This document shows positions 10,873 to 24,906 of a stretch of DNA of 64,000 bases, piece by piece. Positions within the stretch are counted from its first letter, which is position 1. Every line of letters starts with the position of its first letter. Source of the DNA: Brachionus manjavacas (Eukaryota; Rotifera; Eurotatoria; Ploima; Brachionidae); contig JAHQIY010000013.1 of the NCBI GenBank assembly GCA_019054805.1, forward strand, positions 186,001-250,000, in the 5' to 3' direction. The translations under genes were made by a program, and so were the position numbers. Below the pieces are notes generated by a model. It had not been told where the DNA came from. It saw nothing but the letters and a program-made list of their open reading frames with translations, and searched no databases.

Positions 10873-13374
10873 TTGAGATTATCTAAAATTAAGTTGGAAT
10901 CTTTATCAGATGACTTTGATTACAAGTTTAAATTATCATAAGAATTTGTGTCGAGACATTTATTTGTTTAATTCACAAATATATATGTGTATTTTTTTTC
11001 ATTTAAATAAAATAGAAAAGACATATGTTGAAAGTCTAAGAAATAAATTAAGATCGGGTCGTTGGTCGACTAGGGCTAGTTTCTTATAATTAAGGTTGCT
11101 TGATCTTTTATCGTTAAGAAACGAAAAATTCAACATCAAATTTTATACGAATATGTTTAGATCGTATACTAATTTCGATGTTTGTTAGTCAGACAGTGAT
11201 TTTGTTCGTGTATATTTTAAAATATATGAGTATTTTATGATGATTAGCAATTTGATTGTGTTTATTATTTATGTGTGTATGTGTGTGTGAATTTTTAAAA
11301 TATGCATTCAACTATTTTGATTTTTGTGCAAAAGCAAATGCAAAAATAAATTAAAATAGTTGTTACTTTTTGTATTTTATTTTAGTAATATAAAAAAAAT
11401 ATATTTGTGAATAAAATGTTCATTTATGATAATAATTAATTTGAACTTCACATAAAATCTTTCGCTACTCAAAACACCAAACTTGATTGTTGCTCGAGTT
11501 GTTCAAAAATTAACTTTTTCAAATATTCAACATAACATCAATTGAATAAAACAGTATTTGACCAAAATATTTGCATTAAATTAGATCAATTGCCGTTTAT
11601 GAGCTTGAACTATTAGATCATATCACCTCGTGTACATAACTTAATAACAAATAACTAAAAAAATTCACCTAGCTTAAGCAATTTGCTAAATTTTGCTACT
11701 AATTTCGTCTAATAGTTGATATAGACAATGACAAGTCATTATTCGAGTTAACTTGTTTAGCTGGAATACCAATTGATTTGGTGAAAAATTGTTGAATAGG
11801 CTAAATTCAAAACTATTCAAAGCCTTGAGAGTGAATGAATTATGGATTATAGAAGACAAGACATGGTTAAATGCAACTGTACTGGTCAATGCATGACAAA
11901 TATGTAGTTTTAAAAATCAAAATTATTGGGATACTCAAGCTACAAATAAATAAACTTTTTTTATTACTTTGTTAAATTTGATATGAACAACTTTTAATTT
12001 TTTTCTATCTTGAAAATTTACTTTTTAATTCTTTAACTAAAAAATAAAAAAATTAGTAAATATCTGGAATTTTATTTTTTATCTATATTTTTATGTATTT
12101 GAAATTACGGCAACACTTGCAAACATCACAGATGTAGCTGATGGAATGCGGGATTCACTGCACTTGATTTAGATTTTTGTAATGATTATTTTTGTTCAAC
12201 ACTGTAAATTCCTAAATACTGGCTTTTGAAATTTTCTAGGTATTTTTTTATTTTTATTTTCTTCTTCAAGATTTAAATTTTCTATTCAAAAAGAGTAAAG
12301 ATCTCAAAAGTTAAAACGAAAATCAATTAAAAAAGTTAAGAGCACATTTAGTAATGGAAAAAAGATATTTTATGTGTTAAATTACATTTAGAAAAAATAT
12401 ATTTTTGATAAAATGCGGGATTCGATTTGGTTCACTGTACTTGATTAAAATTTTTGTAATGATTATTTTCATAACGTAACAAATATAGACAAAAAAGTGC
12501 TGTTATTATCTAATTTTTTTTTTGGTTATTTTACGCAATGTAACAATTATTTGTCTCAATAAAGCAAATGAATAAAAAAACGAATTGGCTTCAAAGGATC
12601 AAAACGCCTTCAAATATGAAAATTTTTCAAATTTTAAAAAAGAATTATTAGTTTACATTTAAAAATACTATTTATTCAAATTTTTGCTTTTCTCAATTAC
12701 TCTTTTCCTTTTTTACTTTATCAACTCGGGAGAAAATGCATTCCATCAAGATTTGTATGAAGCAACAGTCTATCTTTTTGATACAATAATTAATCCTATT
12801 AACAAGTTGAACGATGATTTCACAAAAATTCACAAAATTTCATAAAAAGTCCTCGATTGTATAACTTTCCAATAAGTTTGGAGGGTTCTTATCCCAAGAT
12901 TTCTTATGTTTTAATTTTTTCTTTATTGAAAAAATCTATTTTTACAAAAAAAATAATTAAAAACTTTTAATTTTTTTCAAAGAAAATACATAGTTTTCAG
13001 CATACAAAACTTGTATATATCCTTATTTCGATTGCAAATTTGATTCATCTTTCTTTTTTTAAAACAGGAAAAAAAATGTGAGACACATACGGAATAAAAA
13101 TCGAGGAATTAATACTTACTTGTTTATTAGGAAACACACGATTTAAAGACAAAAACTAATTTTTGTAGTCTTTTGCATTTCTATTATAACAAATAATGAG
13201 TAGCAAAGAAACCTGAAGTCATCAGTAGGTTAATTATATATGTTTATAATTTATTTAACTTTTTTTACTTTATTTTATTAATATAAAAACTTGTAAAAAA
13301 TATTATTAATAGAACAAAAAATTTTATTCAACAACAAAATTAAGACAAAAAAAGACTGTGTAATAATTCAACAT
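10873..13374. other. Intergenic region upstream of BIRC6 and downstream of CFIm25
   Basis: AT-rich with no confident gene. It would hold the BIRC6 promoter near 10.9 kb and the second arm of the inverted repeat (12188-12392). A 67-codon minus-strand frame at 11686-11889 (MTSTVAFNHVLSS start) has a fairly balanced composition but no recognisable family, no splice partner and no context, so I leave it unannotated. Confidence 0.6.
12188..12392 (-). repeat. Arm of an inverted dispersed repeat (copy 2)
   Basis: Reverse-complement copy of 8184-8388. It begins near TTTGTTCAACACTGTAAATT and ends near ATTACATTTAG. Similarity stops abruptly at both ends, as expected for independently inserted copies of one element. 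Confidence 0.7.
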
Positions 13375-14160
<786 letters not shown>

Positions 14161-14357
14161 TTATTTTTAATTATTAAATTTGTATTTTTTTAGAAAACAG
14201 CTTTATTTGAATGAATAAACATTTTTATTTAAAATAAAGTAATGACAAATTTAAGACAAACATTGTTAAGTTAGAAATGACATTAATGTTTTTAGTTTAA
14301 TTATTTAAAAAATCAACTAAAAGAGATCTAGTTTTTGGGGGAAAAAATAAAAAAAAA

Positions 14358-15263
14358 TTAATATTTTTCATTTATTAATTTTGAATATAAAGGAAAAATT
14401 TTATTTATTGCATATTGCTTAGCGTTATTTTGTAGATTATTAAAATCATCTTGATCAAAGATACCATTGATGTTTACTGATATAACATCTTTTTCAATTG
14501 AATCAAATACAAACGTTGCTGATACTTTTGATTCCTAAAAATTTAAAAGTTTAAATTTTTTTTTAAATTAAAAAAAAAATTACTGCATTCTGTTTTGAAT
14601 CAGGAAAATACACAATACGATTTTCTTTTTCTATTATAGCGCAGCTCACTGAAGCAAACGTGCATTTTATAGGTATACTAGCGTCTAATAATGCTAAGCA
14701 TGCACAATTCAGGGCACATGATATAAACTAAGTGTAATATAGATTATTTTTTAATATTTTTCAAAATTTTTTTTTTTTTTAAGTTACGTTAGAATCGTTT
14801 TGAATTTCTTGCAAAATAATATTTATGGCTGTTCTCGGATGAAGGTTCGTCAATATAATTCCATCTATAATACTTCTTAATGTATATTCCATTAATTTTT
14901 CTCTATTAGCTAAAAATGGATTTAATATTGTAGACTATTAAATTTTTTATTTTACTATTAGCTCCAATCCTTGGTTTATATATAACATTTACATAAGCTC
15001 GTTCAGCGATTTCTTTCATTAATTTCACTTCACCAGGCCCATATACTCCACATATTAGAATTGTATCATCTGATAGATAATAAAAAGTTAAATAAATAAT
15101 TTAGATAAATATTCGTGTTTAGTATAACTATCAATACATTTTTTTTTTTCACAATACACATTATTTTTAATTTAAAATACCTACTGATGGAAAATTTAGC
15201 TGAACCATCAGGTTTAGTAAGACATCCCAATTCAGCTTCAAATTTAGTATTTTCGAATTGCAT
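14358..15263 (-). CDS. EXOSC5: Exosome complex component Rrp46 (EXOSC5)
   Basis: A ring subunit of the RNA exosome with an RNase PH fold, non-catalytic in animals, acting in 3'-5' RNA processing and decay in nucleus and cytoplasm. Five exons: 15263-15185, 15069-14956, 14909-14788, 14727-14584 and 14534-14358, giving 211 aa (human 235). Family landmarks are GCLTKPDGSAKF near the N-terminus, CGVYGPGEVK, VIYKPRIG, NLHPRTAINIILQEIQ, CALNCACLALLDASIP and the last-exon segment SATFVFDS. Splice sites were chosen by phase and alignment; introns are about 45-115 bp. The ATG at 15263 begins the conserved region; an in-frame ATG at 15281 would add six residues. The gene is divergent from TONSL, 173 bp away. 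Confidence 0.93.
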
Positions 15264-15436
15264 TCTTAAAATTAAAATCAATTTTTTTTAGAAATAAAAA
15301 ACACATGAAAAATAAATTTCAAAATTAATTATAATTTTCCAAATAGAAGTATTATTTGAGATTTCAAACTTCACATTAATATTTACATTTATTCTTATAA
15401 AAGTTTTCAATTTTAAAAATTAAAGCAGACGTTTAA
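15264..15436. promoter_or_regulatory. Bidirectional promoter between EXOSC5 and TONSL
   Basis: Only 173 bp separate the two divergent start codons, so both 5' UTRs and promoters must overlap here. The sequence is AT-rich and I see no clear TATA box or named factor site. The call rests on geometry alone. Confidence 0.5.
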
Positions 15437-18400
15437 ATGGACGAATGTGACGAAATTAAAGGTAATAAGATTAGAGAAGGTTTTTTTTGGGTTAATTTTT
15501 TTTTATTAAGATTTGATAAAAAGAAAAACGAAACTCTTAAAAGATTCCCAAAAGTATATTGAACTAGGCGATGTCATTTTCCAAATCGGGTATCTGTATT
15601 ATCACAAAGGTTTTAAAAAACAGCAAAAAAAATTTCTTATTCTAAATTTATTTTTGTAAAGGCTACTACAAAGAGGCACTGGAAGAATTTGAACATGCAC
15701 TCGATCTAAGGAAAAAATTGTCAATTAATCTTGATATTGCCACTACTCATCGTTTTATAGGCGAAACTTTATGCAAGCTAGGAAGTGATTTCGAAAGAGC
15801 TAAATCAGAATTAGACCAATATTACTCAATAACATTAAAAATAAACGACCTTGTTGAGACCCAAAGAGCTTTGACAACTTTAGGAAACTATTACATGAGT
15901 CTTGCGGAATGCAACTATAAAGATAAACGAATTGATCATTTAAACGATGCATATTCCCATTATTTAAAATCTTACGATATTTTGGATGAAATTTCAGAGA
16001 AAAAAATGGTTGATTCAAAAGAATTTGGATTAATGAAGGCTAGGACATGTCTCAATTGTGGTATTAGCTGATTCTAAAATTAATTTCTAATGCTTATCCA
16101 GATTTTTAAAGCTTTTGCAATGGACGAAAAAAGAGACATCATAATTTGTACAGAATATTTAAAAGCTGCTATAGAAATTTGCGAGTAAATGAATTGTAAA
16201 ATAAAATTTCCTTTTTAAAGACGATTTTTTAGGCAGAATAATTTTTATGAAGATTTAATTCGATGTCTTTATATAAAATGTGATCAAGCCAGGCGTAAAG
16301 GAAAGACTGAAGAATGCTTGAAAGTGGCCGATAGAATTGTAGAAATAACACACAAAACAAAAGACTATGTTCAACAATCTCAAGATTATGCATATGTTGC
16401 TGATGTAAGAGCAAGCTGATACTTAAAAACCTAGTTAATTAATTTAATATTCTATTTAAGTTGTATATTAAAGTTCAGAATTTTGAAAAAGCAAAATACT
16501 TGCTTAAAAAAGCGTATAAACTAAAAAAAAGCTGTGCAATTAGTTCAGAAATAATCAAAAAATTAAAAGAGATTAAAAATATTATTCAAATTGAAAGTAA
16601 AATTAATCAGTCATATTCAAACATTCAAGAATTCAAGGAAAATGAGCCCAGTTTTCTAGAATTAGCAAATATTTACGATCTACACGAAAAACTCGGGGAC
16701 TCATATTGTAATATTGGTTTGTATGAGCTTGGTTTGAATTGCTATTTTAAACAAGTAAAAAAAAAGGACAAAAAAGACAAAAAGGACAAAAATTCAATGC
16801 AGAAGTTTTTTAAAAAAAGATTTTTTTAAACTAGGAAATAATTGTAAAAAAGGAAAATAGATTATTATGATGGGCTTGAAATTTTTTTAGCACACAAAGG
16901 GCAGATGTCTCTTTAAAAGCATTTGAATCAAAAAAGCGTATAGTTATTTTATTCTGATGAAAGATTATTATGATGATAAATGAAATAAAACAAATGCTCA
17001 AATGACAATGGGCCTTTAACACTAGAAGAAGTTTTTTAGACTTTATTCAATATTAAAAGTTAAATTAAATTAAACCCAGAATTTTTGTGCCCTCTAATTT
17101 TAAATCAGAAAAGAAATATAAATATTTAAAAATATTTAATTAAATTAAATAGCAGTGAAAAAATTTTAACAAAAAGACCCATCATGTTTTTTTAGAATTT
17201 TCAAAAATCTTGTAACGTTTTTCACTAATTTTTTCCTTAAATTCAGTAATTTTAATTAATTATTTTTAAATTTATATTAACAAAAATTTCAGAATAAGAG
17301 TTAAAAAAAGAGCCATAAAACTCGACGTTTATTTTTTAAATAAATAGAAGTCTTTGCGGCTGCAGTAAATGCCAGATATATATTTTTCTCAAACAGAGTA
17401 GTTCCGCATTGGAATAGGTTGCCAGAAAACGTGGTGAAATCCAAGTCAACCGCTAATTTTAAAATGGCTTTAGATAAGTTCAATGGAATCGGCTGCTACG
17501 GCCATTTGGCGGTGATGGGCTTAGACAATCTACATGTTAGGTGTCGCAGCAAGAACTACTACTACTACTTCTAGGGTCTCGATGGTTAAAAAAATTTTGG
17601 ACTCTTACATTTTTTTTCTATTTTGTACTTATGTTTTCTTAGGATTCAGCAAATTATATTTTTGCCTTTAGAAAAAAAATACGATCTTGTAGTGTTAAGT
17701 TTTAATTTTTTAACTTTTTTAAGCCCTAATTTTCACTCGCTTTTAATTTATTAACTCTGCTTTTGACTAATTGAAGTCCTTTTAACGAAATCAAATAACT
17801 TATTTTTAATTTTTGATTTTTAGCTTAATTTAACTCAAAAATTAAATAAATCGGACTCAGAAATCGCAACAATATATTCTTCAATAGCTCAAACTTATCA
17901 AGATCTTGATAATTACAAAGACGCACTTAAATTTTTTCAGCTTGAACTAAAAACTCATTCAATAAACGATGAATCGGTACATTAGTGAAGAAAATCTCAA
18001 CTCAAAGAACACTTAAAATATTTTTTAAGGAATGTAAATCACTACTTAATATTGCTCTACTCAAAGAAAAACTTCAATCCGAATTCAATGCATTGAAAGA
18101 CATTTACGTGAGAGCATTTGAAAAAGCTGAAAATTGCCAAAATTTATCTCTTCAAGTATTAATGTATAAATTTAGTTTCGGTTGAAATTTTTGAAAAATT
18201 TTAAATTTTTTATTTCTAAGCTTAAAGTATTATATTTGCTGAACGAAACTGAAACAGCATATGGCAATGATACAAGTGAAACACTCAAAAAAATTAATTT
18301 ATTAAAAAACAAGATTGGTGAAGATGAACTGCAAGAAAATGAAGAAGAAGAAGAAAACTCAATAAATGAGAGCTTAATTTTTTCATCAGACTGTACATTT

Positions 18401-21400
18401 TCTATAATTTAGATTATCTTGAAGATGTATTTTTTTTTAGCTGAAGATTTATGTTCAGATTTTAATGACGAGGAAAGAAAGTATTCAACACGATTAAAAA
18501 ATCAATTGAATCAAAAAAAAACAATTCTTAAAGTAGACTTCTTTCATTTTAAAATTGTTTTCTTTTATTTAAGATTTATTTAAGCGAAATGTTCGTGGAG
18601 AGACTCAGCTACATGTTGCTTGTATTAAAGGAAACTTCAATTTGGCCAAAAAACTCATAGAAGAAGTACAAAAATTTTTAATAAATAATCTTAAATTATA
18701 AAACAGTAAAATTATAATCTTATTAACTACAGGGTCACCCAGTAAATGAAAGAGACAATTTAAATTGGCTTCCTATACATGAAGCGTGTAACTACGGTCA
18801 CACTAAAATTGTCGAAATTTTAATTAAAAATGGTGCTAAAGTAAATGACTCAATAGGACCTATTACTCCTTTGCATGATGTAAGTCTTTTTTAGTTGTCA
18901 AGTGCATGGTATTTTTTGTTCCAAAATAGGCTGCTCAAAATGGCCACTTGGAAGTCGTAAAGCTGTTGCTTGACGCTGGAGCCTTAAGTTATGTATTTTC
19001 AAAAGATGGCTACACACCATTAGACTTTTTGTATAAATACAAAATGGAAAACGAAGCAAAATTTTCCACTGTTGAATTAAATCTATACAATGAAATATTT
19101 GACAAAATGACATCTTCAATCAAAGGTATTATCAGAATATGTCAAAATATGTCAAAAATAATAATGTGATTAAAATTTTCAGCTAAAGACAAAAATTATA
19201 AAATTAAAAAAGTTGTTAATACAGAGGATGATATTGTGGTCGATGAACCAGTCTTAGATGAAGAAGAGCTAAGAACAGACAGATTTAGTCGATCAAAGAT
19301 GTTAAATGATTTGTCGGATTTTGATGATGACTCGGATGAGTCCCTTGGCAAACGGAAAAGTAAAAAAAAAGCAATTTGTGAATACAGAAAAGCGATAAAC
19401 AGTATCGGGAGCAGGTCAAACGCAGTCTCTTCAATGCCTTTGCATGGTAAAAAAATGGTGGATAACGTTTTTGTAACAGAATCAGACTACAACTTAAATG
19501 ATGAATGGTTAATAAATGACATTGCTAAAACGACTTCTAATAAAAGAAAATACATTATTCACAGTGATGATGATAGTTCAAATGATAAACGAACAAAAAA
19601 AAGCTCTGGTAATCATGAAATCACTGACGATGACAATGATTTTATTATGGCGAGAAAAAATTCAAAAAAAAGATTTGTGGCCTCAAGTTCAAATGATTCA
19701 TTTGAGAAAAATTTGAAAGAAAATTTTCGAGAATCGTCGCTGGATAAAAGTTGTGAGCCTGTTGGTTCGAACAAGTCGGATGATTCCGACAAATCCGGCG
19801 AGAAAAAAAATTTGACAGATTCAGATGAATCAAGCAACATTGAAATTGATTTAACCAAAAGCTCGCCTTCAGCTAGAGCTGCAAAATCTCAAATAAAACT
19901 GACTAAAATGCCAAACTTTGGAAGCAAATTAACCCACAAGGCTAGTGATCAAAAATTAGCAGAAAATTTTGATTTAAATTCACTAGATCGTCAATCCAAG
20001 GCGAATGCTCAAACATGGCGAATTAAGGCAACTGTGGATAATAATAATTTTTTAATTCCAGTGTCGTAAGTTTCTTAATCAAACTCTATTGATTGCTATT
20101 ATTTTTTTCCTCTTAAAAAAAGAAATACTAACGCTTCAATAAATGAATTAACTTCACAAATTTTAAATAGATACAAAATTATATTTTCTAAAGATGCAAA
20201 TTTTCGAGAACCAGATAAAGTAATATTAAAAAATGCAGAAGATTTGATTCTCTTTGGCGACGACTTGATAAAAGATGTACTTGGTGATATGAGTCAAGTG
20301 AAAATTCTAACTGAATCCTATAAGAGTACGCCAAAGTTGGACGAATTGTATGAAAAAGTGTGCTCGGATAAATCAACAAAATTTTATAAAAACATAAAAG
20401 TACTCTTGAAAACGAGTGAAGAAACTGGCTGCTTGAATTTGAGCAATCTATTATACGACATTAATCAAATACCAAACCAGATTAAAATTATTTTCGAAGC
20501 TATGCAACTCAGTTTAAAACAAGTCGGATTTAGTGAAATCGATTTATCCAAAAATTTGACAGCTCTTGATCTCTCCTCGAATTATTTGTCCGATCAAATA
20601 CTAAATACTTTATTTGATAATTTATTTTTTTCATTTAAAAATCTTAAATTCGTAAATTTATCTAACAACAATTTAAGCATTAAAACTCTCAAGTTTATCT
20701 ATGAACTAACCGCATCGAATACATTAGGTCCAGTGATGAATTCGTGTGTAAGATTTTTTGTTTCGTTAATTTTCTATAAGTTTAATTTTTTAAAATTTGC
20801 AGATTTTAGAAAGTCTAAACATTAGTGGCAACGATCTAGGTCCAATTGGTCTAACCAACTCTGACTTGGCTAATTACTTGAGCAATTTACTAAAATTATT
20901 TCCTAAACTAAAACAACTCGACATTTCTGATTGCAAGATCAATTTTGAAAAATTGAGCAACGATCAGATCGAGCGTCAGAAAGATGACATTTCAATTAAA
21001 AAATTTCTAGAAAGTTTAAAAAGTATTCTGTTTAAATTTTTATTTAATAAATATATCCTGAAAAATTTTTTTTTTAGACTGCCATTTAATTCATCTGAAT
21101 GTTTCTTATAACAAGATTGGTTTTCAGTATGTTTCAAGTTTATGTGAAAATCTTCCAAAGCATACAGTTGAACATTTGAATTTATCTTATTGTATAACAG
21201 AAGAAAATTATGGCACTGAAATCGATAGCTTTTTTTCAAAATCCATTCAAAGTTTTTTACATGTTTCATTGACAGATATTTTATTCAGAAATTTGAATTT
21301 AAAAATAGACCTAACATCGAAAATCCTTAAGTAAATATTCCTGATAAAAAAATAAAAAATTTTATAAAAATTTTTTTAAGCTCTTTGAGTGTGTGTAAAA

Positions 21401-21720
21401 AACTGGCTTGTCTGGATTTATCATTTAATGAATTCGATCCAATTCTGATTAGTTATGTATTTGATGTTTGTCCTAATATTGAAAAAGCATATTTGGTGAA
21501 CCATTTAGCGAAACAACTTGAGTACAATTCAAATTTAACAGAAATTTTGAATTCAAAAATACAAGATTCGACCAAAAAGGCTCTCAAGATTTTAGAAATA
21601 AAATCGACAAATTTATTTGAAATAAATGAAATTAGAAATCTACTTATAAAACGCTGGCATAACAGTATCATTTGTGTAAAATTTATTTCCAAGCAAATAA
21701 TAGAGTTTAAAGTTGGTTGA
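15437..21720 (+). CDS. TONSL: Tonsoku-like protein (TONSL), replication-fork histone reader
   Basis: TONSL, with MMS22L, binds newly made H4K20me0 nucleosomes and loads RAD51 at damaged forks. Eighteen exons give 1449 aa (human 1378): 15437-15461, 15511-15609, 15662-16060, 16112-16184, 16233-16404, 16461-16754, 17824-17976, 18030-18155, 18221-18392, 18441-18532, 18585-18665, 18733-18879, 18930-19125, 19183-20065, 20123-20747, 20803-21022, 21078-21330, 21381-21720; phases agree throughout. Order of parts: N-terminal TPR array, acidic Glu stretch, three ankyrin repeats ([35 protein letters not shown]) forming the H4-tail pocket, a long Ser/Asp/Lys-rich linker, a ubiquitin-like segment (exon 15 start), then leucine-rich repeats ([35 protein letters not shown]). 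One intron (16755-17823) carries a LINE fragment. Confidence 0.95.
17340..17575 (+). mobile_element. LINE C-terminal fragment in a TONSL intron
   Basis: The plus strand translates to [20 protein letters not shown] followed by NFKMALDKF, the typical last segment of CR1/Jockey-type ORF2 proteins, and ends in a short (TAC)n stretch before a stop. It sits in the 1.07 kb intron 16755-17823, much longer than the ~50 bp introns of the rest of the gene, so the insertion explains the intron size. Confidence 0.75.
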
Positions 21721-22981
21721 AATAATTTACCTAAAAAAAATTTAATATACAATGTACATTTTTTCAAAAATTTTGAATTTAACAGTCAATAAACGAATAA
21801 TAATTTTTATAATTTAAATCAAAACTAAAAATAATTAAAAGAATTTCAACATCTCAAAAAAATTTCTCAATTCATTTCATTTTTTTAATGCATCTAAATA
21901 GAATATAAATTATATTTTAGTCTCTATACAATTTATTTAATTTAAAAAAAAACTTAATTGTTTTAAATTTAACTTTTAATCATCTAACTAATAATTTGTA
22001 CAGGCTTTACAATTTCCGCTCCACTATCTGATTTGGAAAAAATGCTTGAAAACGATAAAATGAATCTTATCTTAGAAGAATGCACATAGTGTGCAAGGAA
22101 TAAGTTAAGAATAGAATTTAAAAAAAAATTTAAGATTCTCTCAATATTTCTCTTTAATAATTTTATTATTTAATAGATGCTAATTGTAAATTCTGAGTTT
22201 TTTCGTATCATGTTTTTTTCATTTATTTCAAAAAATTGAGTTTATTTTTTCATCCAAATACTTTAAAAACAATTTTTGCAACTTCAAACAGCTAAAGACG
22301 TGGACCCCTAAATTAAATTCTGAAAATCAAATTTTTATAAAATCTTTATTGTTAAGAAATAAAAGACCCTAAAACGGGCAGCTTATCGACCTAGACACTG
22401 TAGATTTAATGTAAAATTAAATTACTCAATTTTTGGGAAAATTTACTAAGTTTTAAAAATGATCCTTGTGATCTTAAGTATCTTTGTGATACCGATATTT
22501 AAGAAATTATAAAATTAATTAGAATAAGTATGTATTTTTTTTATAATTTTTGATTAATGAGTAAAATATTTTTTTTAAAAAGTATAAAATTAAAGCAAAT
22601 TTTCTTATTTTCTGAGAAAAGAAAAAATTTTAGTATCAATTTTTTTAAAGAGACAGTAAAGTTATAATATTTGCTGAACTTCAAAGTTTAATTTGAAGAA
22701 AAAATAATCCTAAATTAATTTTTTAAATAGTATTATTTGAAATAAATTTTTTAACAAAATTAAATTAATTTAATTATTTTATTTTATCTAATAATTAAAT
22801 TAATAAATTTTTTTAATATAATTGTCAAGATTTAATTAATTTTAAACTATAAAATATACAAAAGTTATTTTAGCAATAAAAAAATTAACTAGAAAAAGTT
22901 CAAATTTTTATTTTTGAGCAAGATTGAACAAAATGAAAATGAGCAAAATTTTTACTTTGCCCTATAACGCATGAAGTAAAG
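21721..22981. other. Intergenic AT-rich region after TONSL
   Basis: No gene recognised. A coding-looking stretch at about 22004-22089, preceded by a good acceptor (TTTGTACAG) and ending in a stop, reads FTISAPLSDLEKMLEN and onward, but no upstream exon fits it. The rest is poly-A/T-rich. Confidence 0.5.
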
Positions 22982-22983
22982 TA

Positions 22984-24176
22984 ACGGGTGACAACTTTAA
23001 ATTGAGACGAACTTTAAGTATCATTTGCAATGCTATTTTAATTTTTTTTTAAATCTCTTTCCATATTCTTGTTGTAAAATTAATTTTAAATACGATAAAT
23101 AAAAATTATTCAATATGAATTAAAAATGACCAAAATAAATTCATCTAAAGAAGAGGCCCTAAGAATTCGCGTGTAAGCATTTTAAAACGAAAATAGATCA
23201 CTGGAAAAGATATTCACTGTGAGGTATTTTTTGGAAGAAAAAATTCCAAGGAGTTCTGTTTACCGATTTTTAAAACGCAGTGAATATTTTTAAACAGAAA
23301 GGAAACAAGGATCTGGTCATACACCGAAAAAAATGATTAAAGTACAACTCAACAAGCTAAAAAAGGCTTTTGATCACAAAGACAACATCAGTCAGCTTCA
23401 AGCAGCCAAAAGTTTGATTTAAGCCAGCAAATGGTCTCAAAATTGTTGAAGAAGCTTCAAATAACACCTAGAAAATGAAAATCCCTGACCGAACAGAACG
23501 CAAAAAAAGTAGCTAGAGTTAAATGTAGAAATTTGTATTTAAAAAATCCAAATATTTCCTGGATTTTAGACAATGAATCCTAATTCACTCTCAGTCATGA
23601 TAAAATCAATGGAAATGATATATTTTACTCAAGTAACATTGCTGCAAAACCAGCAAGTACAAAATATACCCCCGTTAAGAAATTTTAGCAGAAATTATTT
23701 TTTTAGTTGGTTATTTCTAAGACAGGTATTTCGGCGCCAATCATACGAAAAAGTGGACTTGCAGTCAACCAAACTGTCTATTTAGACTTTATAAGGTGTT
23801 AATTCATTCCGTTTATTAAAAAGCAACCTTCAGACGGCAACCATAAGTTCTGGCCCGACTTGGCGAGCTCTCATTATCGTTTATTTTAAAGGGGAAAGTG
23901 TAAAAGAATGGCTGGAGAGCAAAAAACTTAGATGAACTAAGGAATAAAATACTTTGTACAAGAAATATGGACCAAAATCTCGTACAGGATTTTTGGCCTC
24001 TACAACTAAATGACTCAATAATATTCGAAGAAATGGACTTAATGAAAAAAGATAAAAGCATAAATAAAAACTGGAATAAAAATGCTATATTCTCTCAAAA
24101 ATTTCGTTTTATTGTGATAAATATTTCAGGAGTTATGACCTTTTAAAGTTTGTCTCGATTTTATGTTGTCACCTAT
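22984..24176 (+). mobile_element. Tc1/mariner-superfamily transposon, inactivated
   Basis: Terminal inverted repeats of about 33 bp (left starts ACGGGTGACAAC, right is the complement of ATAGGTGACAAC; both continue into a GAGAC-ACTTTAA block) are flanked by TA dinucleotides at 22982-22983 and 24177-24178, the mariner target duplication. Inside, a transposase is traceable from the ATG near 23127: an HTH with IPRSSVYRFLKR, KQGSGHTPKKM, then DNES-FTLSH (first catalytic Asp) and FWPDLASSHY (second). Several stops and frameshifts interrupt it, and the stretch expected to hold the third acidic residue appears deleted between SSHY and AKNLDEL. It cannot move on its own. Confidence 0.88.
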
Positions 24177-24178
24177 TA

Positions 24179-24659
24179 AGTTTCATAATTTTTGAAAATT
24201 CCATTCTTTCAGAATAAAGAACGCAGATTTAGATACTTTTAAATCATAGCTGTATTTAAATGACTGTTACTCTGGATTATAATAATTTGATGGATCACAT
24301 TATAGATATCTAGAGAGCCAAATAATATAATGCATTAGTTTGTATTCCTTTTTGATATGTTCAAAAGCTCATACAAGCCAAAAACCATAAAAAATTAATT
24401 CTAGCATATTGAAGTTAGATTTGACCATTTTTCCACTTTAAAATCATTATAAATAATTCTAAAAGCTGGTTTAAAATTATATCATCAATCAAAATTTTTG
24501 CCGTTTCCACCTAAAAGCGCGAGAGTTATTTATTGTTTAATGATTGATTTTAATAATTTTGAATTTTAAATGATAAAAAATCAAATTTAAAAGTGCATAG
24601 AGTACATAGATTTGAGTTCTATATTCAAAAGGGATGGAATTTTCAAAAATTATGAAACT
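24179..24659. mobile_element. Non-coding terminal-inverted-repeat element (MITE) abutting the mariner copy
   Basis: The first and last 26 bp are perfect inverted repeats (24179-24204 and 24634-24659, starting AGTTTCATAATTTTTG), flanked by TA on both sides (24177-24178 and 24660-24661). The 480 bp interior has no long open frame. The ends differ from those of the neighbouring mariner element, so it belongs to another family, probably also of Tc1/mariner type given the TA flanks. Confidence 0.8.
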
Positions 24660-24906
24660 TAATTATCTTCATGTGTTTTTTGGCCTAAATTAATTTGAGA
24701 ATTGATCTTATTCAAAATTTAAATTTAGGGTTCATGTCCTTTAAAAAATTAAGAAATTTTTTTAATAAGAAATCATTTATTTTGAATCAAAAAATTTTTA
24801 GTTAAAAAACCAAAAGTATTCTTCATTTTTACGATATTTTCAATTAAACCTCCTTTTAATTTATTGAGAAAAAATTATTTTAGCATTAAAAATTTTAGAA
24901 TATAAT

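Noticed and set aside
14924..14954. A 21 bp intron in EXOSC5
   Set aside because: The phase fails; the acceptor at 14910 gives a 46 bp intron that keeps the frame.
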